Source: Streptomyces sp. NBC_01260 (GTDB taxonomy: Bacteria; Actinomycetota; Actinomycetes; Streptomycetales; Streptomycetaceae). Taken from it: a stretch of DNA of 64,000 nt. Shown piece after piece: positions 26,505 to 34,754 of the stretch. The notes beneath the pieces were generated by a model. The model worked only from the letters and a program-made list of their open reading frames with translations, was not told the origin of the DNA and searched no databases. Position 1 is the stretch's first letter. Every line of letters begins with the position of its first letter. The stretch is taken from contig NZ_CP108464.1 in the NCBI RefSeq assembly GCF_036226405.1, forward strand, positions 1,302,001 through 1,366,000, written 5' to 3'. A program made the position numbers and the translations under genes.

Positions 26505-28886
26505 TTGCCCACAGCACCGGACCCCGCCTCCTCCCCCCGAACCGGTTCCCCGTCGCCCGCGCCCTCCCGCAGAACCGTTCTGGCCACCGGGACCGCACTC
26601 GGCGGCGCACTCGTGGCGGGCGGCGCGGCCGTCCCCGCCCAGGCCGCCGCCCCGGCCGCGGCCGCAGCGGCCCCTGTCGCGGTGTACTCCCCCGCCGACA
26701 GCTGGAACACCGTCCTCGACGACGCCGACCTGTACTGGCAGAAGCTGCCGAAGACCTGGTACGAGGGCCCGTACCTGGGCAACGGCCGGCTCGGCTCCGG
26801 CATCTACGCTGAGCCCGGCGCCGAGACCACGGCGATCCGGTTCAACGTCCAGCACTCCGAGGTCCAGGACCACCGCCCCGAGTACGGCTCGCTCTTCGGC
26901 CTGGCCCGGCTCCCGATCGGCCACTTCACCCTGGAGCCGGCCGGCACCATCACGGGCATCGACTGGCGGATGCGGCTGCGCACAGCCGAACTCCAGGGCA
27001 CGGTCACCACCTCGGCCGGCACCCTCACGCTCCGCGCCTTCATCCAGTCCACCGGCGACGTCCTGGCCGTCGAGGTGACCCCGAGCGCGGGCGAGAGGGA
27101 CTTCCGCTGGGTCTTCCACCCGGCCGAGGCGATCAGCCCCCGGGCCGCCTTCAAGCCGCTGCCCGACGGCTACACGGGCAATCCCCCGGCCGTCGTCGAA
27201 CAGCACGGCGGCGCATCCGCGGCCGTGCAGTCGCTGCTCGGCGGCGGACAGCACGTCACCGCCTGGCGCGAGCGGGCGCGCGGCGCCAAACGCACCCTGT
27301 ACGCGACCGTCGCTCATTCGCACCCGAGGAACACCGCCCGCGAGCGCGCGCTGCGTACCGTCACGGTCGCCTCGGCCCTTCCGTACACCCTGCTGTCCGC
27401 CCCGCACCGCGCCTGGTGGGACCGCTTCTACCGGAAGAGCTTCCTGTCCCTGCCCGATGCCCGGCTCCAGCGGTTCTACTGGATCCAGCTCTACAAAACG
27501 GCGTCGGCGGCGCGCAAGGACGCGCCCGTGATGGCCACCTCGGGCCCCTGGCTGGAGCCCACGCCCTGGCCCAACACCTGGTGGAACCTCAACGTCCAGC
27601 TGGAGTACTGGCTGATCCACGGCTCCAACCACCTGGAGCTCGACGCCGTCACCCGGGCCCTGAGCGAGTTCCGCGACCAGCTCTCCCGCGAGGTCGCCGC
27701 CCCCTACCGGGCGGACTCGGCGGGCATCCCCCGGACCACCGACCCGCAGCTGGTCAACGGCGCGGCCGTCGCCGACGGCGGTTACGGGGTCGGCATCCCC
27801 GGCCAGGACCCGCCCACCCCCGAGGTCGGCAACCTGACCTGGGCCCTGCACAACGTCTGGCTCTCCTACCGGCACACCATGGACCGGTCGATCCTGCGGG
27901 ACACGCTGTTCCCGCTGCTGCGCAAGGCGGTCAACTACTACCTGCACTTCCTCGCCCCCGGCGCGGACGGCAAGCTGCACCTCCCGGCGACCTTCTCCCC
28001 GGAGTACGGCGTCAGCGCCCCCGACTGCAATTACGACCTGATGCTGCTGCGCTGGGGCTGCCGCACCCTGCTCGACTCGGCCCGGGAGCTGGGCGTCCGC
28101 GACCCGCTGACCGGCCGCTGGGAGGAGGTCCTGGCCAGGCTCACGCCGTACCCGGTCGACGAGAACGGCTACATGATCGGCGCCGGGGTGCCGTTCGCGA
28201 AGTCCCACCGCCATTACTCGCACATGCTCGCGGTCTACCCGCTGTACGAGGTCACCGGCTCCACCGACGAGGAACGCGCCCTGATCGAGAAGTCCCTCGC
28301 CCACTGGGTCGGCTTCGAGGGCGCGCTCCAGGGCTACACCTTCACCGGCGCCGCCTCCATGTCCGCGCTGCTCGGCAAGGGCGAGGACGCGCTGAAGTAC
28401 CTGGGCCGGCTGATGAGCCGGTTCATCCAGGCCAACACCATGTACAAGGAGTCCGGCCCGGTCATCGAGACCCCGCTGTCGGCGGCCCAGTCGCTGCACG
28501 ACATGGTCTGCCAGTCCTGGGGCGGCACCATCAGGGTCTTCCCCGCGCTGCCCGCCGCCTGGCAGGAACTGACCGTCCATGACTTCCGCACCCAGGGCGC
28601 CTTCCTGCTCAGTGCGGTGCGGGAAGGGGGCCGGACCCGCTGGGTGCGTCTGACGAGCGAGGCGGGCGCGCCCTGCGTCGTGCGGCACGGCATCGAGGGC
28701 GCGATCGAGGTCCGCGACGGGCACGGCCGCCCCCTGGGCCATGAGGAACTGGCCGGCGGATCGGTCCGCATCCCGCTCCGCAAGGGCGACTCGGCACTGA
28801 TCACCGCGGCGGGCGACCGCCCGGACCTGACCGTCCGCCCGGTCACCGCGAACGAGCCGGCGCCGAGCTGGGGCCTGCCGGCCTGA
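26505..28886 (+). CDS. Exported GH95-family glycosidase (alpha-L-fucosidase-like)
   Basis: 793 aa from the TTG at 26505, which has AGGAGA four bases upstream and a promoter just before it. The ATG at 26379 lies upstream of that promoter. A Tat-type signal (SRRTVLATGTALGGALVAGG) ends near VPAQAA. GH95 features: catalytic-site Asn pair in WWNLNVQLEYW, ATFSPEYGVSAPDCNYDL, and HDMVCQSWGGTIRVFPALP near the end. The family removes alpha-L-fucose or alpha-L-galactose by inversion. The exact sugar is not shown here. Confidence 0.85.
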   Translation: MPTAPDPASSPRTGSPSPAPSRRTVLATGTALGGALVAGGAAVPAQAAAPAAAAAAPVAVYSPADSWNTVLDDADLYWQKLPKTWYEGPYLGNGRLGSGIYAEPGAETTAIRFNVQHSEVQDHRPEYGSLFGLARLPIGHFTLEPAGTITGIDWRMRLRTAELQGTVTTSAGTLTLRAFIQSTGDVLAVEVTPSAGERDFRWVFHPAEAISPRAAFKPLPDGYTGNPPAVVEQHGGASAAVQSLLGGGQHVTAWRERARGAKRTLYATVAHSHPRNTARERALRTVTVASALPYTLLSAPHRAWWDRFYRKSFLSLPDARLQRFYWIQLYKTASAARKDAPVMATSGPWLEPTPWPNTWWNLNVQLEYWLIHGSNHLELDAVTRALSEFRDQLSREVAAPYRADSAGIPRTTDPQLVNGAAVADGGYGVGIPGQDPPTPEVGNLTWALHNVWLSYRHTMDRSILRDTLFPLLRKAVNYYLHFLAPGADGKLHLPATFSPEYGVSAPDCNYDLMLLRWGCRTLLDSARELGVRDPLTGRWEEVLARLTPYPVDENGYMIGAGVPFAKSHRHYSHMLAVYPLYEVTGSTDEERALIEKSLAHWVGFEGALQGYTFTGAASMSALLGKGEDALKYLGRLMSRFIQANTMYKESGPVIETPLSAAQSLHDMVCQSWGGTIRVFPALPAAWQELTVHDFRTQGAFLLSAVREGGRTRWVRLTSEAGAPCVVRHGIEGAIEVRDGHGRPLGHEELAGGSVRIPLRKGDSALITAAGDRPDLTVRPVTANEPAPSWGLPA

Positions 28887-28892
28887 CCGCCG

Positions 28893-30260
28893 CTACCCGG
28901 ACGCCCGGCCCGCGAACTCCGCATGGCGTACGCCGTAGGAGCGCCACGGCCGCCACCGGTACGAGCCGGGCGTCCCGTACGGATCGACATCCGGGTCACC
29001 CAGCGCGCGCATCCGGATGAGCGCTGCGGTTGCCGGGCCGACACCCGGCAGCCGCAGCAGCGTCTGCTCGGCCTCGTCCCGGTCGGCGCCCGCGTCGAGC
29101 CGTACGCCCCCGTCGGCGAGCGCCGACGCCAGCGCACACAGCCGCGGGTCAAGAGCCGAACCGGCCAGCGCGCCCGGTTCGGGGAACACATGGGTGAGCC
29201 CGCCGCAGGGCACGTCCAGGCGCTTCCCGTACGCCTCCACGAGGCCCTCGGCCACCGCCCGGCCGGTCAGGGCCCGCACGGCGAACTCCTCGGGGTCCGC
29301 CGCACCCGGCGAGCGCAGCCCGGGACGGGCGGCCACCCGTGGGGCGAGCAGCGGATCGGCGGCGAGCAGTTCGTCGACGGCGTACGGATCGGCGTCCAGG
29401 TCGAAGAGCCGGCGCAGCCGCTGCACCGCCGTGGTCAGATCGCGCAGGTCGGTGAGGTGGATCCGGGCCTCCAGCCAGCTCCCGGCGGACCGCTCGTCCA
29501 CGGCGGCGATGGCGGTGCCGTACGGAAGGCGCAGGGTGCGCCGGTAGGTGCGGCTGCCGGGCTCGCCGCTGACCTCCTCGACGCGCGCGACCGTCTCGGC
29601 GGCGAGCAGGTCGAAGACCTCGCGGGCGGCGTACGGTCCCCGGTGCGCGAGCCGGAGCGGGATTCCGGTGGTGCGCGCCTCCTTGACCGCCGCGCCCAGG
29701 CCGCTGCCCGCCTCGGTCCGCAGCTCGCTCGGGGTACGGGCGTAGATCTGCCGGATCGTGTCGTTGAACTGGCGCACGCTCGCGAAACCGGCGGCGAAGG
29801 CGATCTCGGTGACGGGCAGCGCCGTGGTCTGGAGCAGTACCCGGGCCGTGTGCGCGCGCTGGGCCCGCGCAAGGGCGACGGGACCGGCGCCCAGCTCGGC
29901 GTTGAGCTGCCGCTGCACCTGCCGTGAGCTGTAGCCGAGCCGGCCGGCGAGACCGGGGACGCCCTCCCGGTCCACCACTCCGTCGCCGATCATCCGCATG
30001 GCGCGGCCGACCACGTCGGCCCGGACGTTCCAGTCCGCGGAGCCGGGGACGGCGTCCGGGCGGCAGCGCCGGCAGGCCCGGAAGCCGTTGCCCTGGGCGG
30101 CGGCCGCGGTCGGGTAGAAGCGGACGTTCCTTCGCTTGGGGGTGACGGCGGGGCAGCTCGGCCGGCAGTAGATACCGGTCGTCTCGACGGCGAAGAAGAA
30201 CTCCCCGTCGAAACGCGCGTCGCGGCTGCTCACCGCCTCGTACCTGGTCTCTTCGTCCAT
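28893..30260 (-). CDS. Ada-AlkA type DNA alkylation repair/regulator fusion, glycosylase site degenerate
   Basis: 455 aa. N-terminal Ada zinc domain with four Cys (IYCRPSCPAV and FRACRRCRPDA), then an AraC-type HTH (LGYSSRQVQRQLNAELG, AGFASVRQFNDTIRQIY), an AlkA N-terminal domain and a helix-hairpin-helix (LRLPGVGPATAALIRMRALG). After GDPDV the usual FLPTDLG segment with the catalytic Asp is missing. The sequence jumps to DPYGTPGSYRWRPWRSYG, consistent with an internal deletion. The sensor/regulator part looks intact, but glycosylase activity is doubtful. Convergent with the GH95 gene, six bases apart. Confidence 0.85.
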   Translation of the reverse strand: MDEETRYEAVSSRDARFDGEFFFAVETTGIYCRPSCPAVTPKRRNVRFYPTAAAAQGNGFRACRRCRPDAVPGSADWNVRADVVGRAMRMIGDGVVDREGVPGLAGRLGYSSRQVQRQLNAELGAGPVALARAQRAHTARVLLQTTALPVTEIAFAAGFASVRQFNDTIRQIYARTPSELRTEAGSGLGAAVKEARTTGIPLRLAHRGPYAAREVFDLLAAETVARVEEVSGEPGSRTYRRTLRLPYGTAIAAVDERSAGSWLEARIHLTDLRDLTTAVQRLRRLFDLDADPYAVDELLAADPLLAPRVAARPGLRSPGAADPEEFAVRALTGRAVAEGLVEAYGKRLDVPCGGLTHVFPEPGALAGSALDPRLCALASALADGGVRLDAGADRDEAEQTLLRLPGVGPATAALIRMRALGDPDVDPYGTPGSYRWRPWRSYGVRHAEFAGRASG

Positions 30261-30332
30261 CACACCGTCCAGTGTGCGGCCTCACGCACCACCGCACTCG
30301 CGGCTTTCGGACGTCGACCAGGGCGCCCCCGG

Positions 30333-31520
30333 CTACCGCACCCGGCCGCGCTTCGCATCCATGGCGGCCCGGCCTTCGGCCCCCTTGCGCTTCCAGTCGC
30401 GCCGGATCTCCGACCGGACCCGGGCATCGGTCTTGGCGACGATGCGCTGGTTCTCGCGCAGCAGCTTGCGGTAGCTGTCCATGCGCCTCTCGGGCAGCGA
30501 TCCGTCACTCAGCGCCGCCAGTACCGCACAGCCCGGCTCGGCCTCGTGGGCGCAGTCGTGGAACCGGCACCGCTCGGCCAGTGCCTCGATCTCGGAGAAG
30601 ACCTGGCCGACGCCGGTCTCCGCGTCCCACAGGCCGACCCCGCGCAGTCCCGGGGTATCGATGAGTACACCGCCGGAGGGCAGCACCAGCAGATTGCGGG
30701 TCGTGGTGGTGTGCCGGCCCTTGCCGTCCATGTCACGGGTGGCCTGCACCTCCATCTCGTCGTGCCCGAGCAGGGTGTTGGCGAGGGTGGACTTGCCCGC
30801 GCCGGAGGCGCCGAGCAACACGCTCGTACCGCCGGCGACGATCGCGGCGAACACGTCGACACCCTCACCGCTCGCGGAGCTGACGGGCAGCACCTGCACC
30901 CCCGGCGCGAGACGCTCGACGTCCTGGACGAGGTGGGAGAGCGTGGCGGCGTCCGGAACGAGGTCGGCCTTGGTCAGGACGACGATCGTCTCGGCAGCCC
31001 CGTCCCCGGCCGACGCCCCGTCACGCAGCAGTGCGTCACCACCGGCGCTGGACATGGCGAGGGCCAGGAACCGTTCGACCCGCCCCAGGTCGAGTTCCAC
31101 GGCCAGCGAGACGCAGATGGCGATGTGGTCGACGTTGGTGGCGAGCACCTGGCCCTCGGAGCGCTTGGACGAGGTGGAGCGGACGAACGCCGTGCGCCGA
31201 GGCAGCAGCGTACGGACGAACTGCGGGTCGCCCTCGGGGTCGACGGCGGCCCAGTCGCCCGTGCAGACGATCCGCATCGGGTCACGGGGGACGACGAACG
31301 CGGTGTCGGCGCGGACGGTGCCCCGCGGGGTGACGATGTCGCACTGCCCGCGGTCCACCCGCACCACGCGTCCGGGCAGCAGCCCCTGTGCGGCGTACGG
31401 GGCGAACTCGGCCGCCCAGTCGTCGTCCCAGCCGTATGCGGCCAGCGGGTGCGACGACGAAGAGCCCTGCGGGGCGGAGGAGGAGAGAGAGGAAAGCGAG
31501 GATGAGGTCGGGAAAGACAA
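30333..31520 (-). CDS. rsgA: Ribosome small-subunit-dependent GTPase A
   Basis: 395 aa from the TTG at 31520, preceded by GAAGGG six bases upstream. The N-terminus is Ser-rich, then an OB-fold region (LLPGRVVRVDRGQCDIVTPRG). The GTPase is circularly permuted: the NKxD-type motif (VLTKADLV) comes before the P-loop (LLGASGAGKSTL) and DTPGLRG. A C-terminal zinc motif includes CRFHDCAHEAEPGC. It assists late 30S ribosome maturation in the cytoplasm. A possible 23-codon ORF lies upstream. Confidence 0.93.
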   Translation of the reverse strand: MSFPTSSSLSSLSSSAPQGSSSSHPLAAYGWDDDWAAEFAPYAAQGLLPGRVVRVDRGQCDIVTPRGTVRADTAFVVPRDPMRIVCTGDWAAVDPEGDPQFVRTLLPRRTAFVRSTSSKRSEGQVLATNVDHIAICVSLAVELDLGRVERFLALAMSSAGGDALLRDGASAGDGAAETIVVLTKADLVPDAATLSHLVQDVERLAPGVQVLPVSSASGEGVDVFAAIVAGGTSVLLGASGAGKSTLANTLLGHDEMEVQATRDMDGKGRHTTTTRNLLVLPSGGVLIDTPGLRGVGLWDAETGVGQVFSEIEALAERCRFHDCAHEAEPGCAVLAALSDGSLPERRMDSYRKLLRENQRIVAKTDARVRSEIRRDWKRKGAEGRAAMDAKRGRVR

Positions 31521-31582
31521 GGGAAACCCTTCACAGGGTGGCCCCGGCACTGCGCACGGCGGCGCAGAGGTGTCGAAGAAGG

Positions 31583-31654
31583 TCAGCCGGCGGCCACGGG
31601 GGTGGGAACGATGCACTTCGGCTTGTGGGCAGCGCCCACTGCAACGACAGTCAT
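31583..31654 (-). CDS. Possible 23-aa small protein or leader peptide upstream of rsgA
   Basis: Reads MTVVAVGAAHKPKCIVPTPV and three more residues (AAG), then TGA. It is preceded by GGAGGTGAGGA, one of the best ribosome sites in the window, 5-15 bases upstream of ATG. It ends 62 bases before the rsgA TTG, so it could be a short coupled gene or a regulatory leader. I know no family; only the ribosome site and position support it. Confidence 0.45.
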   Translation of the reverse strand: MTVVAVGAAHKPKCIVPTPVAAG

Positions 31655-31894
31655 CAATGTCCTCACCTCCGGGTTCACGCACGGTCCGGGATCAGCGGTC
31701 TCGTCCGCCGCCCGTAACGTCGCAAACGATAGCCCGGAGCGGCCAGGCGGCGTCAACCGAATTAACGCGGCACCCGGCCCCAGTACTCCGGAACCGGCCG
31801 GTCCGCGGGCGCGGATCGCCGATATCCGCAACTCTCCCCCGATCGGGTGATACGCATGGAGATCGACCGGTCGCAGCCGGTTAGGGTGCCGGAC

Positions 31895-32395
31895 ATGACC
31901 TCCCCCCAGACAGCCACCGGCACCTTCACCCAGGCCCAGTTGGGCACCCTCACCCTGATCGGCTGGAGCGGCGAGCACCCCCACAACGGACAGGACGTCG
32001 CCTTCCTGCTCGTGTACTCGCTCGGCGACGGATCGGACGGCCCGGCGGCCGGCGAGAGCGCCATGCACATCGCCCTGGAGCGCAGCGGCCTTCCGGTCGG
32101 CGGCGGCCCCGTACGCGCCGACGAGACCCCCGGGCTCCCGGTGAAACTCCTCGTCCAGGCGGGTCAGGCCGTTCTGACACTGCCCCACTTCACCGCCCAG
32201 TACCCCGCCCGGCCGGAGTGGCTGGCGGCCGCCCGCGAACAGGGCGAGGTGCACGCGATGTTCGCCACCCGCCCGTGGCCGCAGGGGGCGCCGGGGCAGC
32301 CGGTGACCGAGGACTCGCTGCGGTCCTTCGCCGGCGATCCGGAGGTCATCGTGACCTCCGCCCACTGCGTCCTGCCGGTACGCAGCCTGGGCTGA
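31895..32395 (+). CDS. DUF5949-family protein
   Basis: 166 aa from the ATG at 31895 (MTSPQTATGTFTQAQLGTLT). No signal peptide or membrane segment; no recognised catalytic motif. It looks like the small Streptomyces DUF5949 family, whose function is unknown. Followed 15 bases later by a perfect 16-bp terminator. Start chosen from the compact N-terminus; the ribosome site is weak. Confidence 0.75.
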   Translation: MTSPQTATGTFTQAQLGTLTLIGWSGEHPHNGQDVAFLLVYSLGDGSDGPAAGESAMHIALERSGLPVGGGPVRADETPGLPVKLLVQAGQAVLTLPHFTAQYPARPEWLAAAREQGEVHAMFATRPWPQGAPGQPVTEDSLRSFAGDPEVIVTSAHCVLPVRSLG

Positions 32396-32409
32396 CCGGC
32401 CCCGGACAC

Positions 32410-32450
32410 GCACGATGCCCACCGCCCCCGTGGAGCGGTGGGCATCGTGC
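32410..32450. terminator. Terminator after DUF5949 gene
   Basis: A 16-bp perfect stem: GCACGATGCCCACCGC at 32410-32425 with its complement at 32435-32450, nine-base loop. Confidence 0.85.
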
Positions 32451-32473
32451 GTACTCGGGTGCCCGCCGACGGA

Positions 32474-32509
32474 CCGCGGGCGGCCCGGGACTTCCCGGAC
32501 CGCCCGCGG
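32474..32509 (-). terminator. Terminator of rodlin gene 1
   Basis: CCGCGGGCGG / CCGCCCGCGG stem with an inner CCGGG/CCCGG helix past one mismatch and an ACTT loop. It lies 15 bases after the rodlin stop. Confidence 0.75.
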
Positions 32510-32524
32510 CACGTGTGTCCGGCG

Positions 32525-32938
32525 TCAGTTGTTGGCGATGCCGTTCCCGGAGAGGACCGGGATGTCGTCCACCAGGTGCGAGAGGGCCTCGTCGCCCTTG
32601 GCCTGGACGGAGTTGTCGGCGCACTGCTGGTTCTGCGGCGAGTGCAGGACGTTGATGTCCTGGACCGCGACAGGCACGAGCAGGCCCACGAGCGCACCCG
32701 CGTTGGCCTTGACCGGGGCACCGACGCAGAGCTTGTTCAGCGAGCCCTGGACGAGCTCGACCTGCGGGCTGCCGTCGCCCCGGGTCACAGCGTTGCCGAA
32801 CGAGTCCGTGGCGCCGTTGCCGTTGACCGACGTCGTGCCCTGGTCGTTACCGATCGCCATGGCCGAGGGGGCCATCGCGGCGGACAGGCCGACCATGGAC
32901 ACGGCTACTGCCGCGCCGGCCATCATCTTCTTCATCAC
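32525..32938 (-). CDS. Rodlin (copy 1)
   Basis: 137 aa. Signal peptide MMKKMMAGAAVAVSMVGLSA ends AMAPSAMA; mature part begins IGNDQGTTSVNGNGA. Rodlin signatures: SFGN, SPQVELVQGSLNKLCVGAPVK, QDINVLHSPQNQQC and a C-terminal LSGNGIANN. Secreted structural protein of the rodlet layer on aerial hyphae and spores, where it orders chaplin fibrils. GTG start matches the aligned starts of the other two copies. The most diverged of the three (ADNSVQAKGDEALSHLVDDI). Confidence 0.95.
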   Translation of the reverse strand: MMKKMMAGAAVAVSMVGLSAAMAPSAMAIGNDQGTTSVNGNGATDSFGNAVTRGDGSPQVELVQGSLNKLCVGAPVKANAGALVGLLVPVAVQDINVLHSPQNQQCADNSVQAKGDEALSHLVDDIPVLSGNGIANN

Positions 32939-33054
32939 ACTTCACCTTTCGGAGCGTTCCGTTCTGGAACGTACTGATCAACCCCCCACCGAGGCGTCGG
33001 TTCCGCAGTTCCACTCAAATGGGTTGGATCCAGCGTAAGTTCGACACCTCGCCG

Positions 33055-33237
33055 TCAACCCCGGAAGGCCTCGCCGGAGGTGCGCGCCGCCGGTACGAGG
33101 CCGCCCGCACGGGGCGGGTCGGGCTCCGGGTCGCCCCGGGTCGCCTGCCATTCGGCGAGGAGGCGGTCGTAGATCGGCGTGACGCCTTCCGGGTGCCGGC
33201 GGCGGTCCTGCGGGCTCCTGCTGTCGTAGCTGTCCAT
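33055..33237 (-). CDS. Small hypothetical protein
   Basis: 60 aa, starts MDSYDSRSPQDRRRHPEGVT and continues PIYDRLLAEWQATRGD, a pattern resembling short Streptomyces proteins I cannot assign. No signal peptide. Lies between two rodlin genes on the same strand. The ribosome site is weak, so the start and even the reality of the gene are uncertain. Confidence 0.5.
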   Translation of the reverse strand: MDSYDSRSPQDRRRHPEGVTPIYDRLLAEWQATRGDPEPDPPRAGGLVPAARTSGEAFRG

Positions 33238-33347
33238 GAGGGGGCCATACCCGCTACGGCGGAAGCGGCCCGGGGTCACTACGGCAACCGGCCCAGCAGG
33301 CCCGTCCTTTCGGGGGAGTATCGGGCTGCGCCCCCGGGAAACGGCAC

Positions 33348-33403
33348 GGGGCCGACACGTCCGGGCGGCCGGAGTTCGGCTGCCGCGTGGACGGGTCGGC
33401 CCC
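33348..33403 (-). terminator. Terminator of rodlin gene 2
   Basis: GGGGCCGAC / GTCGGCCCC plus CGTCC/GGACG across one mismatch, about 20 bases after the rodlin 2 stop. Confidence 0.7.
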
Positions 33404-33422
33404 ACGGGCACGACAGGAACGA

Positions 33423-33833
33423 CTAGTCGTTGGCGGCACCGTTGCCGGACAGGATCGGGATGTTGTCCAGGATGTGCGACAGCGCCTCGTCACCCTTGGC
33501 CTGGGTGGAGTTCTCGGTGCACTGCTGGTTCTGCGGCGACGACAGGACGTTGACGTCCTGGACCGCGATCGGAACGGCACCGAGCAGCGAACCGGCGTTG
33601 ACCTTGGCGGGCAGGGCGATGCAGGGCTTGTTGAGCGACCCCTGGATGAGCGCGAACTGCGGGCTCCAGTCACCGTGGGTGGCGGAGTTGCCGTACGACT
33701 GCATGGCACCGTTGCCGTTGACCGAGGTGGTGCCCTGGTCGTTGCCGATCGCCATGGCCGAGGGGGCCATCGCGGCGGAGACGCCGACGATGGAGGCAGC
33801 GACCGCTGCCGAGGCCATAATCTTCTTGATCAT
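33423..33833 (-). CDS. Rodlin (copy 2)
   Basis: 136 aa from the ATG at 33833 with AGAAGGG about eight bases upstream. Signal peptide MIKKIMASAAVAASIVGVSA ...PSAMA; mature sequence IGNDQGTTSVNGNGAMQSYG. Shares VQDVNVLSSPQNQQC and ENSTQAKGDE.LSHILD with copy 3. Cell-surface rodlet protein. Separated by its own hairpin from the next gene, so it is probably monocistronic and developmentally expressed like known rdl genes. Confidence 0.95.
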   Translation of the reverse strand: MIKKIMASAAVAASIVGVSAAMAPSAMAIGNDQGTTSVNGNGAMQSYGNSATHGDWSPQFALIQGSLNKPCIALPAKVNAGSLLGAVPIAVQDVNVLSSPQNQQCTENSTQAKGDEALSHILDNIPILSGNGAAND

Positions 33834-34015
33834 GAAATAGCCCTTCTGGGGTTTTCTGTTGCCCGCTGTGCTGAGCGCCTTGATCAACTCGCGGCGGCGG
33901 GAATGGTTGTGGCGCTTCACTCGAACGGTGCTTCTGCCATCCGTCTGTTCACGGGAGGTGCGGCACCGGAGGGACGCGGAACGCTTTGGATCGGGAACTG
34001 CCGTCCTGGGACGGG

Positions 34016-34306
34016 TCAGCCACCGATCGGGAGACCGCCCATGAGGGGGGCGGCGCCCTTGGCCGCACCGGTGGCCTGGCCGGCGACCTTGGTGACGGTG
34101 CCGTTCTTGTGCAGCGCGTCGGCGGCGCCGCCGACGGTGTCGACGATCGGGTCGACGGCCTGCGGGGCCGCCGCCACCACCTGGTTGACACCGCCGTCGA
34201 GGCTGAAGTTCGGAGCCGTCGCGGTGGTAACGGCGAAGGCGGGAGCAGCCGTTCCGAGAGCGACCACGGAGCCGGCAACGAACGCGGCGGTCCTCGCGTA
34301 CTTCAC
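34016..34306 (-). CDS. Secreted protein with a chaplin-like leader but no chaplin domain
   Basis: 96 aa from GTG (VKYARTAAFVAGSVVALGTA, cleavage near APAFA). Ribosome site, GTG start and first residues closely match those of the short chaplin at 34988 (VKYTKIAAVAAGTLMAMG). The mature 70 residues (FSLDGGVNQVVAAAPQAVDP...MGGLPIGG) lack the chaplin core and have no Cys. Placed inside the rodlin/chaplin locus, it is probably another aerial-hypha surface or matrix protein. Its actual role is unknown. Confidence 0.8.
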   Translation of the reverse strand: MKYARTAAFVAGSVVALGTAAPAFAVTTATAPNFSLDGGVNQVVAAAPQAVDPIVDTVGGAADALHKNGTVTKVAGQATGAAKGAAPLMGGLPIGG

Positions 34307-34688
34307 TTTCAGGTTCCCTTCTGCGGCGGCAGCATTTCCGGTCGCGTCCCCGCGCCGCTCCAGCCTTCTTTAGCTGTGACTTCTGCCGCTTTCTCCATGG
34401 CTAACGACCCGATTACGGCCGGGCAACTGGAGCAATCGGATTTTCTCGGAACGGCTCACCGGGCCACTCGATCGATTGCATGACTAATCACTGAATCGGG
34501 TGTGACTGCGGGACAGCGGACGCGAATCGGTGGTGCACTGTCGGTACTTCGTCCCGCGCGCCCGCCCGGATGTCAGCCCCCAGCCGCCGGCGCACCGCGC
34601 CCCGGGCCGGCGGAAAGACCTCAGGAATTTCCGCCGCGTCCGGGCAGGGCCGCGAACTCCCGGGACGGAGAACGCAGGAAAGAGGAAA
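34307..34688. other. Intergenic region upstream of the secreted protein gene
   Basis: About 380 bases with no convincing gene. It should hold the promoter of the gene at 34016-34306, but I see no clear sigma-factor consensus. Confidence 0.5.
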
Positions 34689-34719
34689 GCCCCGGATCGC
34701 AGGAGATGCGATCCGGGGC
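34689..34719 (-). terminator. Terminator of the short chaplin gene
   Basis: GCCCCGGATCGCA / TGCGATCCGGGGC, 13 perfect pairs with a GGAGA loop, followed on the minus strand by TTTCC. Confidence 0.85.
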
Positions 34720-34754
34720 AGACCGGTGCCGAGACGGGCTCAGCGGTACAACGA

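Noticed and set aside
30261..30276. CACAC/GTGTG inverted repeat at the Ada-AlkA start
   Set aside because: Five-base arms only, easily by chance; a methylated Ada would be expected to use a different site type.
33015..33248. 77-codon minus frame between rodlins
   Set aside because: Arg/Ala/Thr/Ser-rich shadow of the neighbouring 60-aa frame, with no ribosome site.
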